This document shows positions 45,160-54,412 of a stretch of DNA of 64,000 nt, in pieces. The notes beneath the pieces were generated by a model. It was not told the DNA's origin. It was given only the letters and a program-made list of their open reading frames with translations, and searched no databases. Position 1 is the first letter of the stretch. The number at the start of each line of letters is the position of its first letter. This DNA is from Capnocytophaga stomatis (lineage in GTDB: Bacteria; Bacteroidota; Bacteroidia; Flavobacteriales; Flavobacteriaceae), in NCBI RefSeq assembly GCF_002302635.1, contig NZ_CP022387.1:1054001-1118000 (forward strand). The letters run 5' to 3'. The position numbers and the translations under genes are program-made.

Positions 45160-45827
45160 AGGGCACCCATATTGGTCTTACCATATCCTAACTCAGAGTT
45201 AAATTTGAGAAATTTAAGTTCTTAAAAAAACGTTGGTCAAAGAAAAAGTTGATTATGTTTGAACATTTTTTCGAATAAAAATGAAATCCTTGAAGATTTT
45301 TTTCGCAAATCGACGCCTTGATATTCACCTGTTTTTTTCCTATGTACAGGCATGTCAAAAGACCATAATGAAGGTACAGACTGTATTTTTATTCTTTACG
45401 AATACTGAGTAGTATAACTTGGAAACAGGCTACTCTCTGATTAGAAAATATATATTAAAAAGAGGAATTCTTGACCTTGATTTTTCGTAGTATTGATAAA
45501 GAACCTAACAGTTGGAGTTGGGATCCTGATAACTTAATCAGGCTGTGTGATTAACATTATTGCTTTACAAAAAAAAGAAATCAAATAAATATATGTACCC
45601 CGAGAGATATATTTGGAAGTTTTTCTGAAATAAGAAAGACTAAACAAAAAGCTTTTGAAGGTAATTGTTTTTTTAAATTAATTATCAACAACGAGGTAAA
45701 TCTTTATTTAAAACACTTTGGAGTCATTTGATTAATAAAACTTAAGTTTTCTCCAGCAACGTAATGTGTAACACAAATAAGATTTGATATTCACAAGATT
45801 TGATACATCTAAAAAATAATTTTAAGC

Positions 45828-46817
45828 ATGTCTTTTAAAAATTTAACTGATAAAAAAGTTTTGGTTACAGGTGGAGCTGGCTTTATTGGTTCTAATCTTT
45901 CCGAAAAGCTGTTGGAATTAGGTGCTGTAGTAACTGTTTTGGATAATTTTGCCACAGGTCACAGACACAATATAGAACCTTTTTTGTCTAATAAAAACTT
46001 CACTTTGATTGAAGGCGACATCCGTGATTTAGAAACTTGTAGAAAAGCCTGTGAGGAACAAGAATTTGTGTTGCATCAAGCGGCTTTAGGTTCTGTTCCC
46101 CGTTCGATTAACGACCCAATTACGAGCAACGAGGTCAATGTAGGTGGCTTCCTCAATATGCTCGTAGCAGCGAGAGACGCAGGAGTAAAACGCTTGGTTT
46201 ATGCCGCGAGTTCCTCTACTTATGGTGATTCTAAATCGCTACCTAAGGTAGAGGATGTCATCGGAAAACCTCTTTCTCCGTATGCGATTACCAAATATGT
46301 GAACGAGCTATACGCCGATGTATTCAAAAGAACTTATGATTTTGACACTATCGGATTGAGATATTTTAATGTGTTTGGTAGAAGACAAGACCCGAACGGT
46401 GCGTATGCGGCGGTAATTCCCAAATTTGTGATTCAGCTGATGAACCACCAATCGCCTACCATTAATGGCGATGGAACTTACTCTCGTGATTTTACATATA
46501 TTGACAATGTGATTCAGATGAATCTTTTGTCGATAACTTCGGAGAATCCTGATGCTGTGAATCAAGTCTATAATACAGCGGTGGGAGACCGAACGACCAT
46601 CAAAGATATGGCCGAATTGCTAAGGAAGTTTCTTGCCGAGTACGACCCTAAAATTGCAGAAGTAGAAATTCTAAACGGTCCTAATCGATTGGGTGATGTA
46701 CCTCATTCTTTGGCTTCCATAGAAAAAGCACAGAAAAACTTAGGCTATCAGCCCTCTCATAAATTTGCAGAAGGGTTAAAGGAAGCCGTAGATTGGTATT
46801 GGAAAAATTTGAAATAA
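45828..46817 (+). CDS. UDP-N-acetylglucosamine/-glucosaminuronate 4-epimerase (WbpP/TviC-like)
   Basis: A 329-residue extended short-chain dehydrogenase. The NAD motif TGGAGFIGS is at 14-22, the catalytic S/Y/K set is at ASSSTYGD and SPYAITK, and the [14 protein letters not shown] segment is characteristic of WbpP/TviC epimerases. These interconvert UDP-GlcNAc and UDP-GalNAc or the corresponding uronic acids. It is the first gene of the cluster and is followed 18 bp later by the matching dehydrogenase. Together they should supply UDP-GalNAcA for a surface polysaccharide. Base composition is closer to the core genome than the AT-rich genes from 49 kb onward. Confidence 0.92.
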   Translation: MSFKNLTDKKVLVTGGAGFIGSNLSEKLLELGAVVTVLDNFATGHRHNIEPFLSNKNFTLIEGDIRDLETCRKACEEQEFVLHQAALGSVPRSINDPITSNEVNVGGFLNMLVAARDAGVKRLVYAASSSTYGDSKSLPKVEDVIGKPLSPYAITKYVNELYADVFKRTYDFDTIGLRYFNVFGRRQDPNGAYAAVIPKFVIQLMNHQSPTINGDGTYSRDFTYIDNVIQMNLLSITSENPDAVNQVYNTAVGDRTTIKDMAELLRKFLAEYDPKIAEVEILNGPNRLGDVPHSLASIEKAQKNLGYQPSHKFAEGLKEAVDWYWKNLK

Positions 46818-46835
46818 TCATAAAAAAACTAAATA

Positions 46836-48119
46836 ATGAAACACAAAATAGCAGTTATTGGATTAGGATATGTTGGTCTGCCATTAGCAAGACTTTTTGC
46901 CACAAAATATCCGGTAGTAGGATTTGATATTAACAGAGATAGAGTAGAAAAACTCAACCAAGGTCACGACGATACTTTGGAGGTTTCTGATGAATTGTTG
47001 CAGTCAGCTTTAGTGAAAGAGAATCCTTTCAAAACAGGAAATAATGGGCTTTTATGTTCAGCTGATCTAAAAGATATTGAGGATGCTAATATCTATGTGG
47101 TTACCGTCCCTACACCAGTGGATAAAAACAATCGTCCTGTGCTTACGCCTTTAGTAAAAGCCAGTGAAACTGTGGGAAAAGTACTGAAAAAAGGAGATAT
47201 TGTAGTTTATGAATCAACGGTTTACCCAGGAGCTACTGAAGAAGATTGTATCCCTGTAGTAGAAAAAACTTCAGGAATGAAGTATAATGTGGATTTCTTT
47301 GCGGGATATTCACCCGAGCGTATCAATCCAGGAGACAAGGAACACACAGTAGAGAAAATTTTAAAAGTAACCTCGGGTTCTACACCAGAAATAGGAAAAA
47401 TCGTAGATGATATTTACCAATCGGTCATTACAGCAGGTACGCATTTGGCTCCGACTATAAAAGTGGCTGAGGCGGCTAAAGTAATTGAAAACTCACAACG
47501 CGACATTAACATTGCTTTCGTTAATGAGTTGGCAAAAATCTTCAATTTGATGGATATCGATACCCACGCGGTATTAGCTGCGGCTGGCACGAAGTGGAAT
47601 TTCTTACCATTCAAACCTGGCTTGGTGGGTGGGCATTGCATCGGTGTTGACCCATTCTACTTGGCTCAAAAAGCACAAGAGTACGGCTATCATCCTGAGA
47701 TTATTTTGGCAGGAAGAAGATTGAACGACTCTATGGGCAAATATGTAGCTGAGCAAGTCGTAAAAGCGATGATTAAGAAAAATATCAACGTAAACGGGGC
47801 TGAAGTACTGATGTTAGGAGTTACCTTCAAGGAAAATTGCCCTGATGTTCGCAATACGAAAATTGTAGATGTGATTGCTGCTTTGGAAGATTTTGGTGTA
47901 AAAGTAACCATTTTTGACCCTTGGGCAAATCCAGAAGAGGTAAAGCACGAGTATGGTGTGGAAAGTACACAGAAATTGCCTGCTACAAAATTTGATGCCG
48001 TAGTTCTTGGAGTTGCTCACAAAGAGTTTTTGAAGTTGGAAATTAATAGATTAAGGAAAGAAAACTCTATAATTTATGATGTAAAAGGAGTTTTAGACAT
48101 AGTAGATTCAAGATTATAG
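46836..48119 (+). CDS. UDP-N-acetyl-hexosamine 6-dehydrogenase (TviB/WbpO-like)
   Basis: A 427-residue UDP-glucose/GDP-mannose dehydrogenase-family enzyme oxidising C6 of a UDP-HexNAc to the uronic acid. NAD motif GLGYVGLPLA at 8-17; the VYESTVYPGATEEDCIPV segment and FAGYSPERINPGDKEH are typical of TviB; the catalytic cysteine is in VGGHCIGVDPFYL. C-terminal UDP-binding domain from about 310. It forms a two-gene precursor module with the upstream epimerase. Confidence 0.94.
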   Translation: MKHKIAVIGLGYVGLPLARLFATKYPVVGFDINRDRVEKLNQGHDDTLEVSDELLQSALVKENPFKTGNNGLLCSADLKDIEDANIYVVTVPTPVDKNNRPVLTPLVKASETVGKVLKKGDIVVYESTVYPGATEEDCIPVVEKTSGMKYNVDFFAGYSPERINPGDKEHTVEKILKVTSGSTPEIGKIVDDIYQSVITAGTHLAPTIKVAEAAKVIENSQRDINIAFVNELAKIFNLMDIDTHAVLAAAGTKWNFLPFKPGLVGGHCIGVDPFYLAQKAQEYGYHPEIILAGRRLNDSMGKYVAEQVVKAMIKKNINVNGAEVLMLGVTFKENCPDVRNTKIVDVIAALEDFGVKVTIFDPWANPEEVKHEYGVESTQKLPATKFDAVVLGVAHKEFLKLEINRLRKENSIIYDVKGVLDIVDSRL

Positions 48120-48175
48120 CTAATTTTCGAACCATATTCAGAAAATGTGTAATTAATTATAATAAATTGGTTTTT

Positions 48176-48628
48176 ATGAGTATTTTTCGTCTAATAAGGG
48201 AAGAAAAGAGTTCATTGATGAAAATTTTTCGTTTAATGGAGTACCTTAAAGCAAAGAGAATTCCCGTCTTGCCTGGATTCTTCATGAGGTACATAAGGGT
48301 TGTTTATTCTTGTGATTTGCCTGTTAGTCTAAAATTAGGCAAAGGAGTTGTTTTGAAGCACAATGGATTAGGAGTTGTGATTCATCCTGATGCTATTATT
48401 GGAGAAAATACCCTTATCTATCAGAATGTTTCTATTGCGGGAAGAAATAACAGGGGGGTACCAACTATTGGCAAGAATGTCTTTATAGGCTGTGGAGCTT
48501 GTGTACTAGGAGGAGTAACGATAGGTGATAATGTTTCTATCGGAGCTAATAGTGTAGTCATAAATGATATTCCCGATAATGCCGTTGTTGTGGGAATACC
48601 AGGAAAAGTTGTAAAAATTAATGAATAA
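48176..48628 (+). CDS. Hexapeptide-repeat acetyltransferase (CysE-like), copy 1
   Basis: A 150-residue left-handed beta-helix acyltransferase. ATG 48176 is chosen over the TTG three codons upstream. Hexapeptide turns run from GLGVVIHPDAIIGENT to VSIGANSVVINDIPDNAVVVGIPGKVV, with the catalytic-type histidine in VIHPDA. The sequence resembles serine acetyltransferases, but the helical N-terminal domain of CysE is missing. Short versions like this in polysaccharide clusters usually acetylate sugars. A close paralogue follows at 48859 after a 230-bp spacer. Confidence 0.85.
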   Translation: MSIFRLIREEKSSLMKIFRLMEYLKAKRIPVLPGFFMRYIRVVYSCDLPVSLKLGKGVVLKHNGLGVVIHPDAIIGENTLIYQNVSIAGRNNRGVPTIGKNVFIGCGACVLGGVTIGDNVSIGANSVVINDIPDNAVVVGIPGKVVKINE

Positions 48629-48858
48629 CAGAAGACTTTTTAACTCATTTACGCCGTATTCTATACAATAAAATAAAAGTGTAACTTATTTCAGCAATTA
48701 AGTAATGTATCAATTTCAAGGGAAATGAATTCTAAAAAAATTGTGAATATTAATTGTTTAAAATGACAAACAAATTGCTAGCAATCAAAAGTTATTTTTG
48801 AAAGTTATCTTTTAATTTAAAACATAGCCTATAAAATATTAGATTAAAATTTGTGTTT

Positions 48859-49320
48859 ATGCCATTTCTAAAAATATTTGAAGGAGATAGAGGTTCTATA
48901 ATGAAAATATATCGCATTATGGAATATTTGAAACAAAAAAAAATACCTATTATACCAGGCCTCTTAATGAGATATATAAGAGTAATATATTCTTGTGAAT
49001 TGCCTGTTGTTTCAAAGATGGGAAAGGGAGTATATTTTTTACATAGTGGCCTAGGAGTCGTAATTCATCCTGACGCCATCATTGGGGAAAGTACTATTAT
49101 ACTTCAAAATGTAACAATTGGAGGTCGGAATGATAAATTCGCTCCTACCATAGGAGAAAATGTTTTTATTGGGTGCGGAGCTTGTATTTTGGGCGGAATC
49201 ACTATTGGAAACAATGTTATGATCGGGGCAAATGCTGTTGTCATAACAGACATACCTGATGGTTCTGTTGTTGTTGGTGTTCCAGGGAAAGTAGTAAAGA
49301 CAATTAATGGAAAGCAGTAA
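48859..49320 (+). CDS. Hexapeptide-repeat acetyltransferase (CysE-like), copy 2
   Basis: A 153-residue paralogue of the preceding gene; by eye about two thirds of positions agree, including MKI-RIMEYLK, MRYIRV-YSC-LP, GLGVVIHPDAIIGE and NVFIGCGAC-LGG-TIG. ATG 48859 is chosen over a GTG two codons upstream. Catalytic histidine and hexapeptide ladder are intact, so both copies may be active with different acceptors or be redundant. The 3' end overlaps the flippase start by 14 bp, so this copy is tied to the downstream operon. The spacer before it (48629-48858) shows no gene. Confidence 0.85.
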   Translation: MPFLKIFEGDRGSIMKIYRIMEYLKQKKIPIIPGLLMRYIRVIYSCELPVVSKMGKGVYFLHSGLGVVIHPDAIIGESTIILQNVTIGGRNDKFAPTIGENVFIGCGACILGGITIGNNVMIGANAVVITDIPDGSVVVGVPGKVVKTINGKQ

Positions 49321-50755
49321 TATTTCGAATACAAAAATTGTATCAAGTTTTTCTTGGGTTTTAGTAGAGAGATTTGGATATAGTGGGATTAATTTATTAG
49401 CTACAATTGTTTTAGCTAGGCTTTTAACTCCTTACGAATTTGGTCTAGTTGGAACAGTGGCTGTCATTACTTCTATATCGAATATGATTGTAGAATCGGG
49501 GATGGGGGCTGCTTTGGTAAACAAAAAAAATGTTACAAAATTGGATTGTAATACAATGTTTACCTTTAATTTTTTTATGAGTATCTTTCTATATGCATTA
49601 ATTTTTCTATTATCTCCTGCTATAGCCAATTATTTTGATGCCCCTATATTAGAGAATATTATAAGGGTGTTATCCCTAACCTTGGTGTTTAATGCTCTTA
49701 CAATGGTTCAGAGAGTTATCTTAATAAAAAAATTGTTGTTTAAACAGCAATCTTTCATATCAATTACAGCTCTCTTAGTTTCTGTTGGTGTTTCAATCCT
49801 TTGTGCACTAAAGGGATGGGGTGTTTGGGCAATAGTTATTCAATTATTACTTTATTCAGGCGTGTACTCTATCATCATCTTTTTTGTTATAAGGTACATC
49901 CCAAGAGTACAATTTTCAAAAAAATCCTTTAAAGATTTAGTTGGATTTGGAGGGCGCATCATATTATCAGGAATGATTCAGGTTGGCTACAATGATATTA
50001 TTTCTTCTGCCATTTCAAAAGTTTACACTATCCAAACGACTGGGTTGTACACTCAGTCACAAAAACTAATTAGTTTTCCAGTGTTTTTCTTTCGATCTTT
50101 ATTTGATAGTGCTGCTTTTCCTATACTGTCAAAAACTACAAATAAAGGAGAGTTCAAGCTAATGTGTTCGCAGATAAATAGAGGAATTTACTTCTTAGCT
50201 TTTCCTCTGTTACTAATAATTCCTTTCAATGCGACCAGTATCCTGCACATTGTCTTAGGAGAACAGTGGATTCAAGCAAATAAGATTTTCACTATATTGA
50301 GCATTGGAGTAATAATTTCATTGATTGATAATTCTGCCTCCAACACACTAAAGTCTGCGGGAGAAGCTAAAGTTTTTCTAAGTATTGGCATCAGCAAAGC
50401 TATCATAGGGCTTTCGATCCTATCTGTAACATTCTTATTCCCTATAGATTTCGTGCTATATGGGATACTTTTCACAAACTTAATCACTAGTTTCATTAGT
50501 ATCCATTATATAGATCAACTTACCCTTTACAAAATAAAAGACCAATTTAAAGACATCTTAATTCCTCTTTCAACAGCTTTCATTGCAAACTTGATAGCCT
50601 TTTTAGCATTTTGGTATATTGACTTTAAACATATAGCAATTAATTTGTCTGTTTACATTCTCATTATGCTCATAGTTTTCGTAATGCAATGCCTAGCATT
50701 AAACGTAAAAGAATTAAAGTTCATTATTCATAAAATAAAAAAACATCCGAGATGA
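49307..50755 (+). CDS. Polysaccharide repeat-unit flippase (Wzx/MOP family)
   Basis: A 482-residue membrane protein with about 12-14 transmembrane segments and the WzxC-type start SSFSWVLVERFGYSGINLLATIVLARLLTPYEFG. MOP-family flippases move undecaprenyl-PP-linked repeat units across the inner membrane. Its start overlaps the acetyltransferase 3' end, and its stop overlaps the next start (ATGA), so translation is coupled on both sides. AT content is higher than in the precursor genes, as usual for serotype-specific genes. Confidence 0.9.
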   Translation: MESSNISNTKIVSSFSWVLVERFGYSGINLLATIVLARLLTPYEFGLVGTVAVITSISNMIVESGMGAALVNKKNVTKLDCNTMFTFNFFMSIFLYALIFLLSPAIANYFDAPILENIIRVLSLTLVFNALTMVQRVILIKKLLFKQQSFISITALLVSVGVSILCALKGWGVWAIVIQLLLYSGVYSIIIFFVIRYIPRVQFSKKSFKDLVGFGGRIILSGMIQVGYNDIISSAISKVYTIQTTGLYTQSQKLISFPVFFFRSLFDSAAFPILSKTTNKGEFKLMCSQINRGIYFLAFPLLLIIPFNATSILHIVLGEQWIQANKIFTILSIGVIISLIDNSASNTLKSAGEAKVFLSIGISKAIIGLSILSVTFLFPIDFVLYGILFTNLITSFISIHYIDQLTLYKIKDQFKDILIPLSTAFIANLIAFLAFWYIDFKHIAINLSVYILIMLIVFVMQCLALNVKELKFIIHKIKKHPR

Positions 50756-52113
50756 TCAACGTTAAATACATAGCTATCATTACAGGTATTATTTCTTCTT
50801 TTCTTTGCTTATTTGAGGTAGGAAATCCTCAATATAAAGCTATTTTTATTTTGCCCTTATGTTTTGGATTAATGAGTTCTATGTTCTACAAAATTTTTCT
50901 ATTGTTGAAAAATAGCATTGTATTCAATTTATTCATGATTCAAGCCTTAATCCGTTACTGTATCATGCCGTATAAGGTATCTACGGGAGAATATATGACA
51001 GGTTTTCACTCATCAAATGGAGAGGTTGCTATATTCTTGATGCTTTTGGAAATCTTTTTTATTTTCGTTATACTAAATTTTGTCGCTCAAAAACAACAAA
51101 CGTCGTTTATAAGTAGAACAAGTTACATTAAACCTATTAGTAGTTCTATATTTATATATTCATTGTTAATAGCTCTATTTTCATATATATACATTAGTGG
51201 CTACCTTTCTAAGGTTAACTTAGTTTGGAATTTAGGTTCTTTCGTACAAAAATATGTCGTAGACAGAGAAGAATTGAAGGATACTGGTTTTGCAGGAGTT
51301 TTATTTACCCCTCTCAAAACAATAGCAGCTATTTTTTTTATAGGTATGGTCTACAACAGTAAAAAAATATCAATAAACAAGAAAAAATATATCTACCTCA
51401 TGATTATAGTCATGTCTTCTATTTTTATAATTGGAACAAGCAGATTAAGTATTATACATTTTGCGCTACCATTGCTTATTTTGGTAACATTTATGTTAGA
51501 TAAGAAATCTTCTAAGAAACTTATTTTTGCATTTGGTTTATTCATCATACCTATTATCCTCATAGCTTCCATAGCTAAATTCACAAGGGGGGAGCAACAA
51601 GCAACAACAGAAAGTACTTTCAGCACATCTTCTTTAAATGCATATTTTGCAGGTCCTGGGAATGTTGCAACAGGTCTTGATGCCTATGGGGATTTAGTTA
51701 TTAAAAATCATTCATTATTCTTTATAAATGATATGATACAAAATCTACCGGGTCTAGCAAAGTATTCATCTGACACCTACAAAACAAACGTTTTTTTTAA
51801 CAAAGCCGTGTATGGACACTCTCTTGTAAGAGATCAAATTGTTCCTCTATCTGTTTCTGGAGTTTTTCATTTTGGTATTTTTGGAGGATTTTTATACGCT
51901 CCTTTATTTTTATTGATTTCCCTCTATATAGAACGGAAATCCTACAAAGAAACCTTTTTGGGATATAAGTATGTTTATATAACTTTATCCATAACTTTAT
52001 CGATGATATTTATGCTAAACATTGGCAGCATGTATTTTGCTTTTGCCGTATCCCTATTATTTATTTATATGCCTTTTTACATAGTTAATTTTTTTGAAAA
52101 ACTTAAATCATGA
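50752..52113 (+). CDS. O-antigen/capsule repeat-unit polymerase (Wzy-like)
   Basis: A 453-residue protein with 10-12 hydrophobic segments and a long hydrophilic loop around 285-360, the layout of Wzy polymerases, which have little sequence conservation. It would polymerise lipid-linked repeat units in the periplasm. Assignment rests on topology and position: 4-bp overlap with the flippase before and 4-bp overlap with a glycosyltransferase after. No WaaL ligase motif was recognised, but a ligase cannot be excluded by topology alone. Confidence 0.72.
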   Translation: MINVKYIAIITGIISSFLCLFEVGNPQYKAIFILPLCFGLMSSMFYKIFLLLKNSIVFNLFMIQALIRYCIMPYKVSTGEYMTGFHSSNGEVAIFLMLLEIFFIFVILNFVAQKQQTSFISRTSYIKPISSSIFIYSLLIALFSYIYISGYLSKVNLVWNLGSFVQKYVVDREELKDTGFAGVLFTPLKTIAAIFFIGMVYNSKKISINKKKYIYLMIIVMSSIFIIGTSRLSIIHFALPLLILVTFMLDKKSSKKLIFAFGLFIIPIILIASIAKFTRGEQQATTESTFSTSSLNAYFAGPGNVATGLDAYGDLVIKNHSLFFINDMIQNLPGLAKYSSDTYKTNVFFNKAVYGHSLVRDQIVPLSVSGVFHFGIFGGFLYAPLFLLISLYIERKSYKETFLGYKYVYITLSITLSMIFMLNIGSMYFAFAVSLLFIYMPFYIVNFFEKLKS

Positions 52114-53264
52114 AAATAATATTTTTAGAAGCTGTTCAAAACTTTGGAGGAGCAAGAAAAAGTACAATTGAACTAGCTAAACGAATTCAATCATTAGGAC
52201 ATCAAGTATTAATTGTTGATTTTTGGGGATGTAATCAGCCCTTCGTACAAGAAACCAAATCTTGTCTATTAGAATTAAAGGTTCTCGACCCTAGAGAAAA
52301 ACCACTGATTATAAGTAGTAAATCAAAACTAAAATATTTATGTAATGCTGTCAAATATTTTTTCCTTGAAAGAAAATATAAAAAAGAGTTTTCTAAAATA
52401 GTTGAAGAGTTTCGCCCAGATGTAGTTAATGTTAATAACACCAAATGTTTAAACATATTAGCATCTAATTCATTTTATAAGATTGAATTTTTTGCCAGAG
52501 GGTGGTTCGATTATAAGGGACTATCGCTATTTACAAAAAGAATTTTGAAAAAATACAAGCCTCAGTTTCTGACTGTTTCACAAGCCACACGACAAGCCAT
52601 ATTTACTGGAGGACTTACTAACTTAGAAAATATAAGAGTATTCGTCGACGTTATTGATTCAAACATTTTCAATCAATACACACCATCATATGAAAAACCT
52701 TTCAATGATGAAAACCCCATAAAATTATTGCATTCAGGTGGTTTTCTAAAAACAAAGGGGCAACACATATGTATTGGAGTCGCAAGGAAATTGAAAGAAA
52801 TGAATATCCCATTTAAGATGTGTCTTACCGGTATAATCTACAAAGGAGAAGAGTCAGAAAAATATTATCACTATATATCGAATCTGATAAGCAAGTACGA
52901 ACTACAAGATGAGGTAAAAATAGTTTTAGACCCTCCAAACATAATGGATTACTTTAGAGAAACTGATGTGTTAATACATCCCTCATGGACGGAAGGACTT
53001 CCTCGTGTTTGCTTGGAAGCAATGGCGTTCGGAAAGCCCATCATTGGCAACGCAGTTGGAGGTGTGACTGATGTCGTTATACATAATTTCACTGGGTTTA
53101 TAACAGATTTCAATGATTTAGATCAATATACTGAATACGTAGTAAAATATCTGAAAAATTATGATTTATACAAATCTCATAGCAGTATGTCAAGACAACT
53201 CATAAAGCAGAATTATTTAGATTCTGATCAAATTCAAAATATCAAAAGAATTTATCCAATATAA
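52110..53264 (+). CDS. Glycosyltransferase, family 4 (GT-B fold)
   Basis: A 384-residue retaining GT-B transferase. N-terminal acceptor domain begins MKIIFLEAVQNFGGARKST; the donor domain contains LLHSGGFLKTKGQH near 208-221 and the E-x7-E motif in EGLPRVCLEAMAFGKPIIG (about 295-313), followed by GGVTDVV. It should add one sugar of the repeat unit on the cytoplasmic face. Donor and acceptor are not predictable by eye. Overlaps the polymerase gene by 4 bp. Confidence 0.88.
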   Translation: MKIIFLEAVQNFGGARKSTIELAKRIQSLGHQVLIVDFWGCNQPFVQETKSCLLELKVLDPREKPLIISSKSKLKYLCNAVKYFFLERKYKKEFSKIVEEFRPDVVNVNNTKCLNILASNSFYKIEFFARGWFDYKGLSLFTKRILKKYKPQFLTVSQATRQAIFTGGLTNLENIRVFVDVIDSNIFNQYTPSYEKPFNDENPIKLLHSGGFLKTKGQHICIGVARKLKEMNIPFKMCLTGIIYKGEESEKYYHYISNLISKYELQDEVKIVLDPPNIMDYFRETDVLIHPSWTEGLPRVCLEAMAFGKPIIGNAVGGVTDVVIHNFTGFITDFNDLDQYTEYVVKYLKNYDLYKSHSSMSRQLIKQNYLDSDQIQNIKRIYPI

Positions 53265-53271
53265 TAAAATT

Positions 53272-54060
53272 ATGCTAGTATCAATAACTATACCTGTTTA
53301 CAACAACTTAGAAGGTCTTGAACTTTCACTTAATAGCGTTATAAACCAATCATACACCAACTGGGAAGTTATCGTGGTAGATGATGGTTCAAAGGAAAAT
53401 CACAAATGCATCGTTGACAAGTTCAATGATAGTAGGATTCTCTTTCACAGATTCGAAAAAAACAAAGGAAGACCTGTTGCCAGGCAAAAGACATTTGAAA
53501 TGATGCGAGGAGATTTCTGTGCTTTCCTTGATGCAGGTGACTGCTATGAGAGCAATTTCCTAGAAAATGCAGTTAAGCATTTATCAAACAGCAGTTTATT
53601 GGGTGTCTCACAGACAATGAAAATTGTGTACAAAAATAATGTATACTACACCAGATACCAACAGGAAAAACCGATCAACATAAAATCACCCGCATATCAG
53701 AAGATGGGATTTGCCCCGACTGTTCTAAGAGCCGACATATGTAAAGATTATGTATTTGATCCTTCGTTAAAGTACTCTCAGGATAGACATTTCCTAAATT
53801 ACGTAGCTACAAATTACGACGGTGAAATAATGTTGCTAAATTCTAATGGATACATATATAACCAAGGAGATGATAACATAAAAGTATCCACCACTTTCAA
53901 GAAGTATAAATATGATGGTTTAAGACTCTTCAAAGAGGGCAAATATGTTAAGGCATTCTTCAGATACATACAAGCGTTCTTGGGAGCTCTCTTACACTCA
54001 GTTTTCGGTTACGAATACTTGTTAGAAAAAAGATATGGACATAATAGCAAGAAAAAGTGA
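53272..54060 (+). CDS. Glycosyltransferase, family 2
   Basis: A 262-residue GT-A transferase. It opens with SITIPVYNNLEGLELSLNSV, carries VVDDGSKEN near 36-44 and, where the metal-binding DxD is expected, FLDAGDCYE near 88-96, where the spacing D-A-G-D is one residue longer than usual. The C-terminal part is short, with one possible amphipathic helix. It begins 7 bp after the GT4 gene. It is the last gene of this transcription unit before a 352-bp spacer. Confidence 0.88.
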   Translation: MLVSITIPVYNNLEGLELSLNSVINQSYTNWEVIVVDDGSKENHKCIVDKFNDSRILFHRFEKNKGRPVARQKTFEMMRGDFCAFLDAGDCYESNFLENAVKHLSNSSLLGVSQTMKIVYKNNVYYTRYQQEKPINIKSPAYQKMGFAPTVLRADICKDYVFDPSLKYSQDRHFLNYVATNYDGEIMLLNSNGYIYNQGDDNIKVSTTFKKYKYDGLRLFKEGKYVKAFFRYIQAFLGALLHSVFGYEYLLEKRYGHNSKKK

Positions 54061-54412
54061 TTCGCAGAGGTATATTGTACTCCAAAAAGAAAATAATTTA
54101 GCTACAAAAAAATTTAACAATGTTTCTGTATTAAAGGAAGTAGTATCTTTTTCTGACAGATAGATAAAGGTACAGATATTTCGTTTTATTCTAATTTATC
54201 TAAAGAAAAGAATTTCTGATTCTAGTGAAAATATCAACTCGCAATCATGAAGGATTTTAAAATTTTAGAACATTACAGAGAGTACCAATTATCAATGAAA
54301 ACTCTCGAATCATAAACACTTTCAAATATTGTTGTTAATTTTTTATTAGTTAATCTTACACACTAGACAAAATTGCAAAAAATATCATTGTCCCACTAAT
54401 TACTTTTGTAAA
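54061..54412. other. Spacer between two glycosyltransferase genes
   Basis: About 350 bp, AT-rich, no gene. Short open fragments are closed by many stops. A -7-like TACTTTTG (54401-54408) lies 4 bp before the next ATG, too close for a normal leader, so I do not call a promoter. The spacer splits the cluster into two sets of overlapping genes. Confidence 0.5.

Larger units (their letters stand above)
44526..45827. other. Decayed gene-free segment before the polysaccharide cluster
   Basis: About 1.3 kb without an intact gene. It contains an 18-bp perfect palindrome (44666-44683), a -7-like TACCTTTG (44746-44753), an 88-codon open stretch without a start (44893-45159) and a second short open tail ending at a TAA near 45555 (peptide part WSWDPDNLIRLCD). 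These look like pieces of former genes separated by stops. No insertion-sequence ends or terminal repeats were found by eye. Confidence 0.6.

Noticed and set aside
48176-49320. Serine acetyltransferase role in cysteine synthesis for the two CysE-like genes
   Set aside because: Both lack the helical N-terminal domain of CysE and lie inside a polysaccharide cluster, so a sugar acceptor is more likely.
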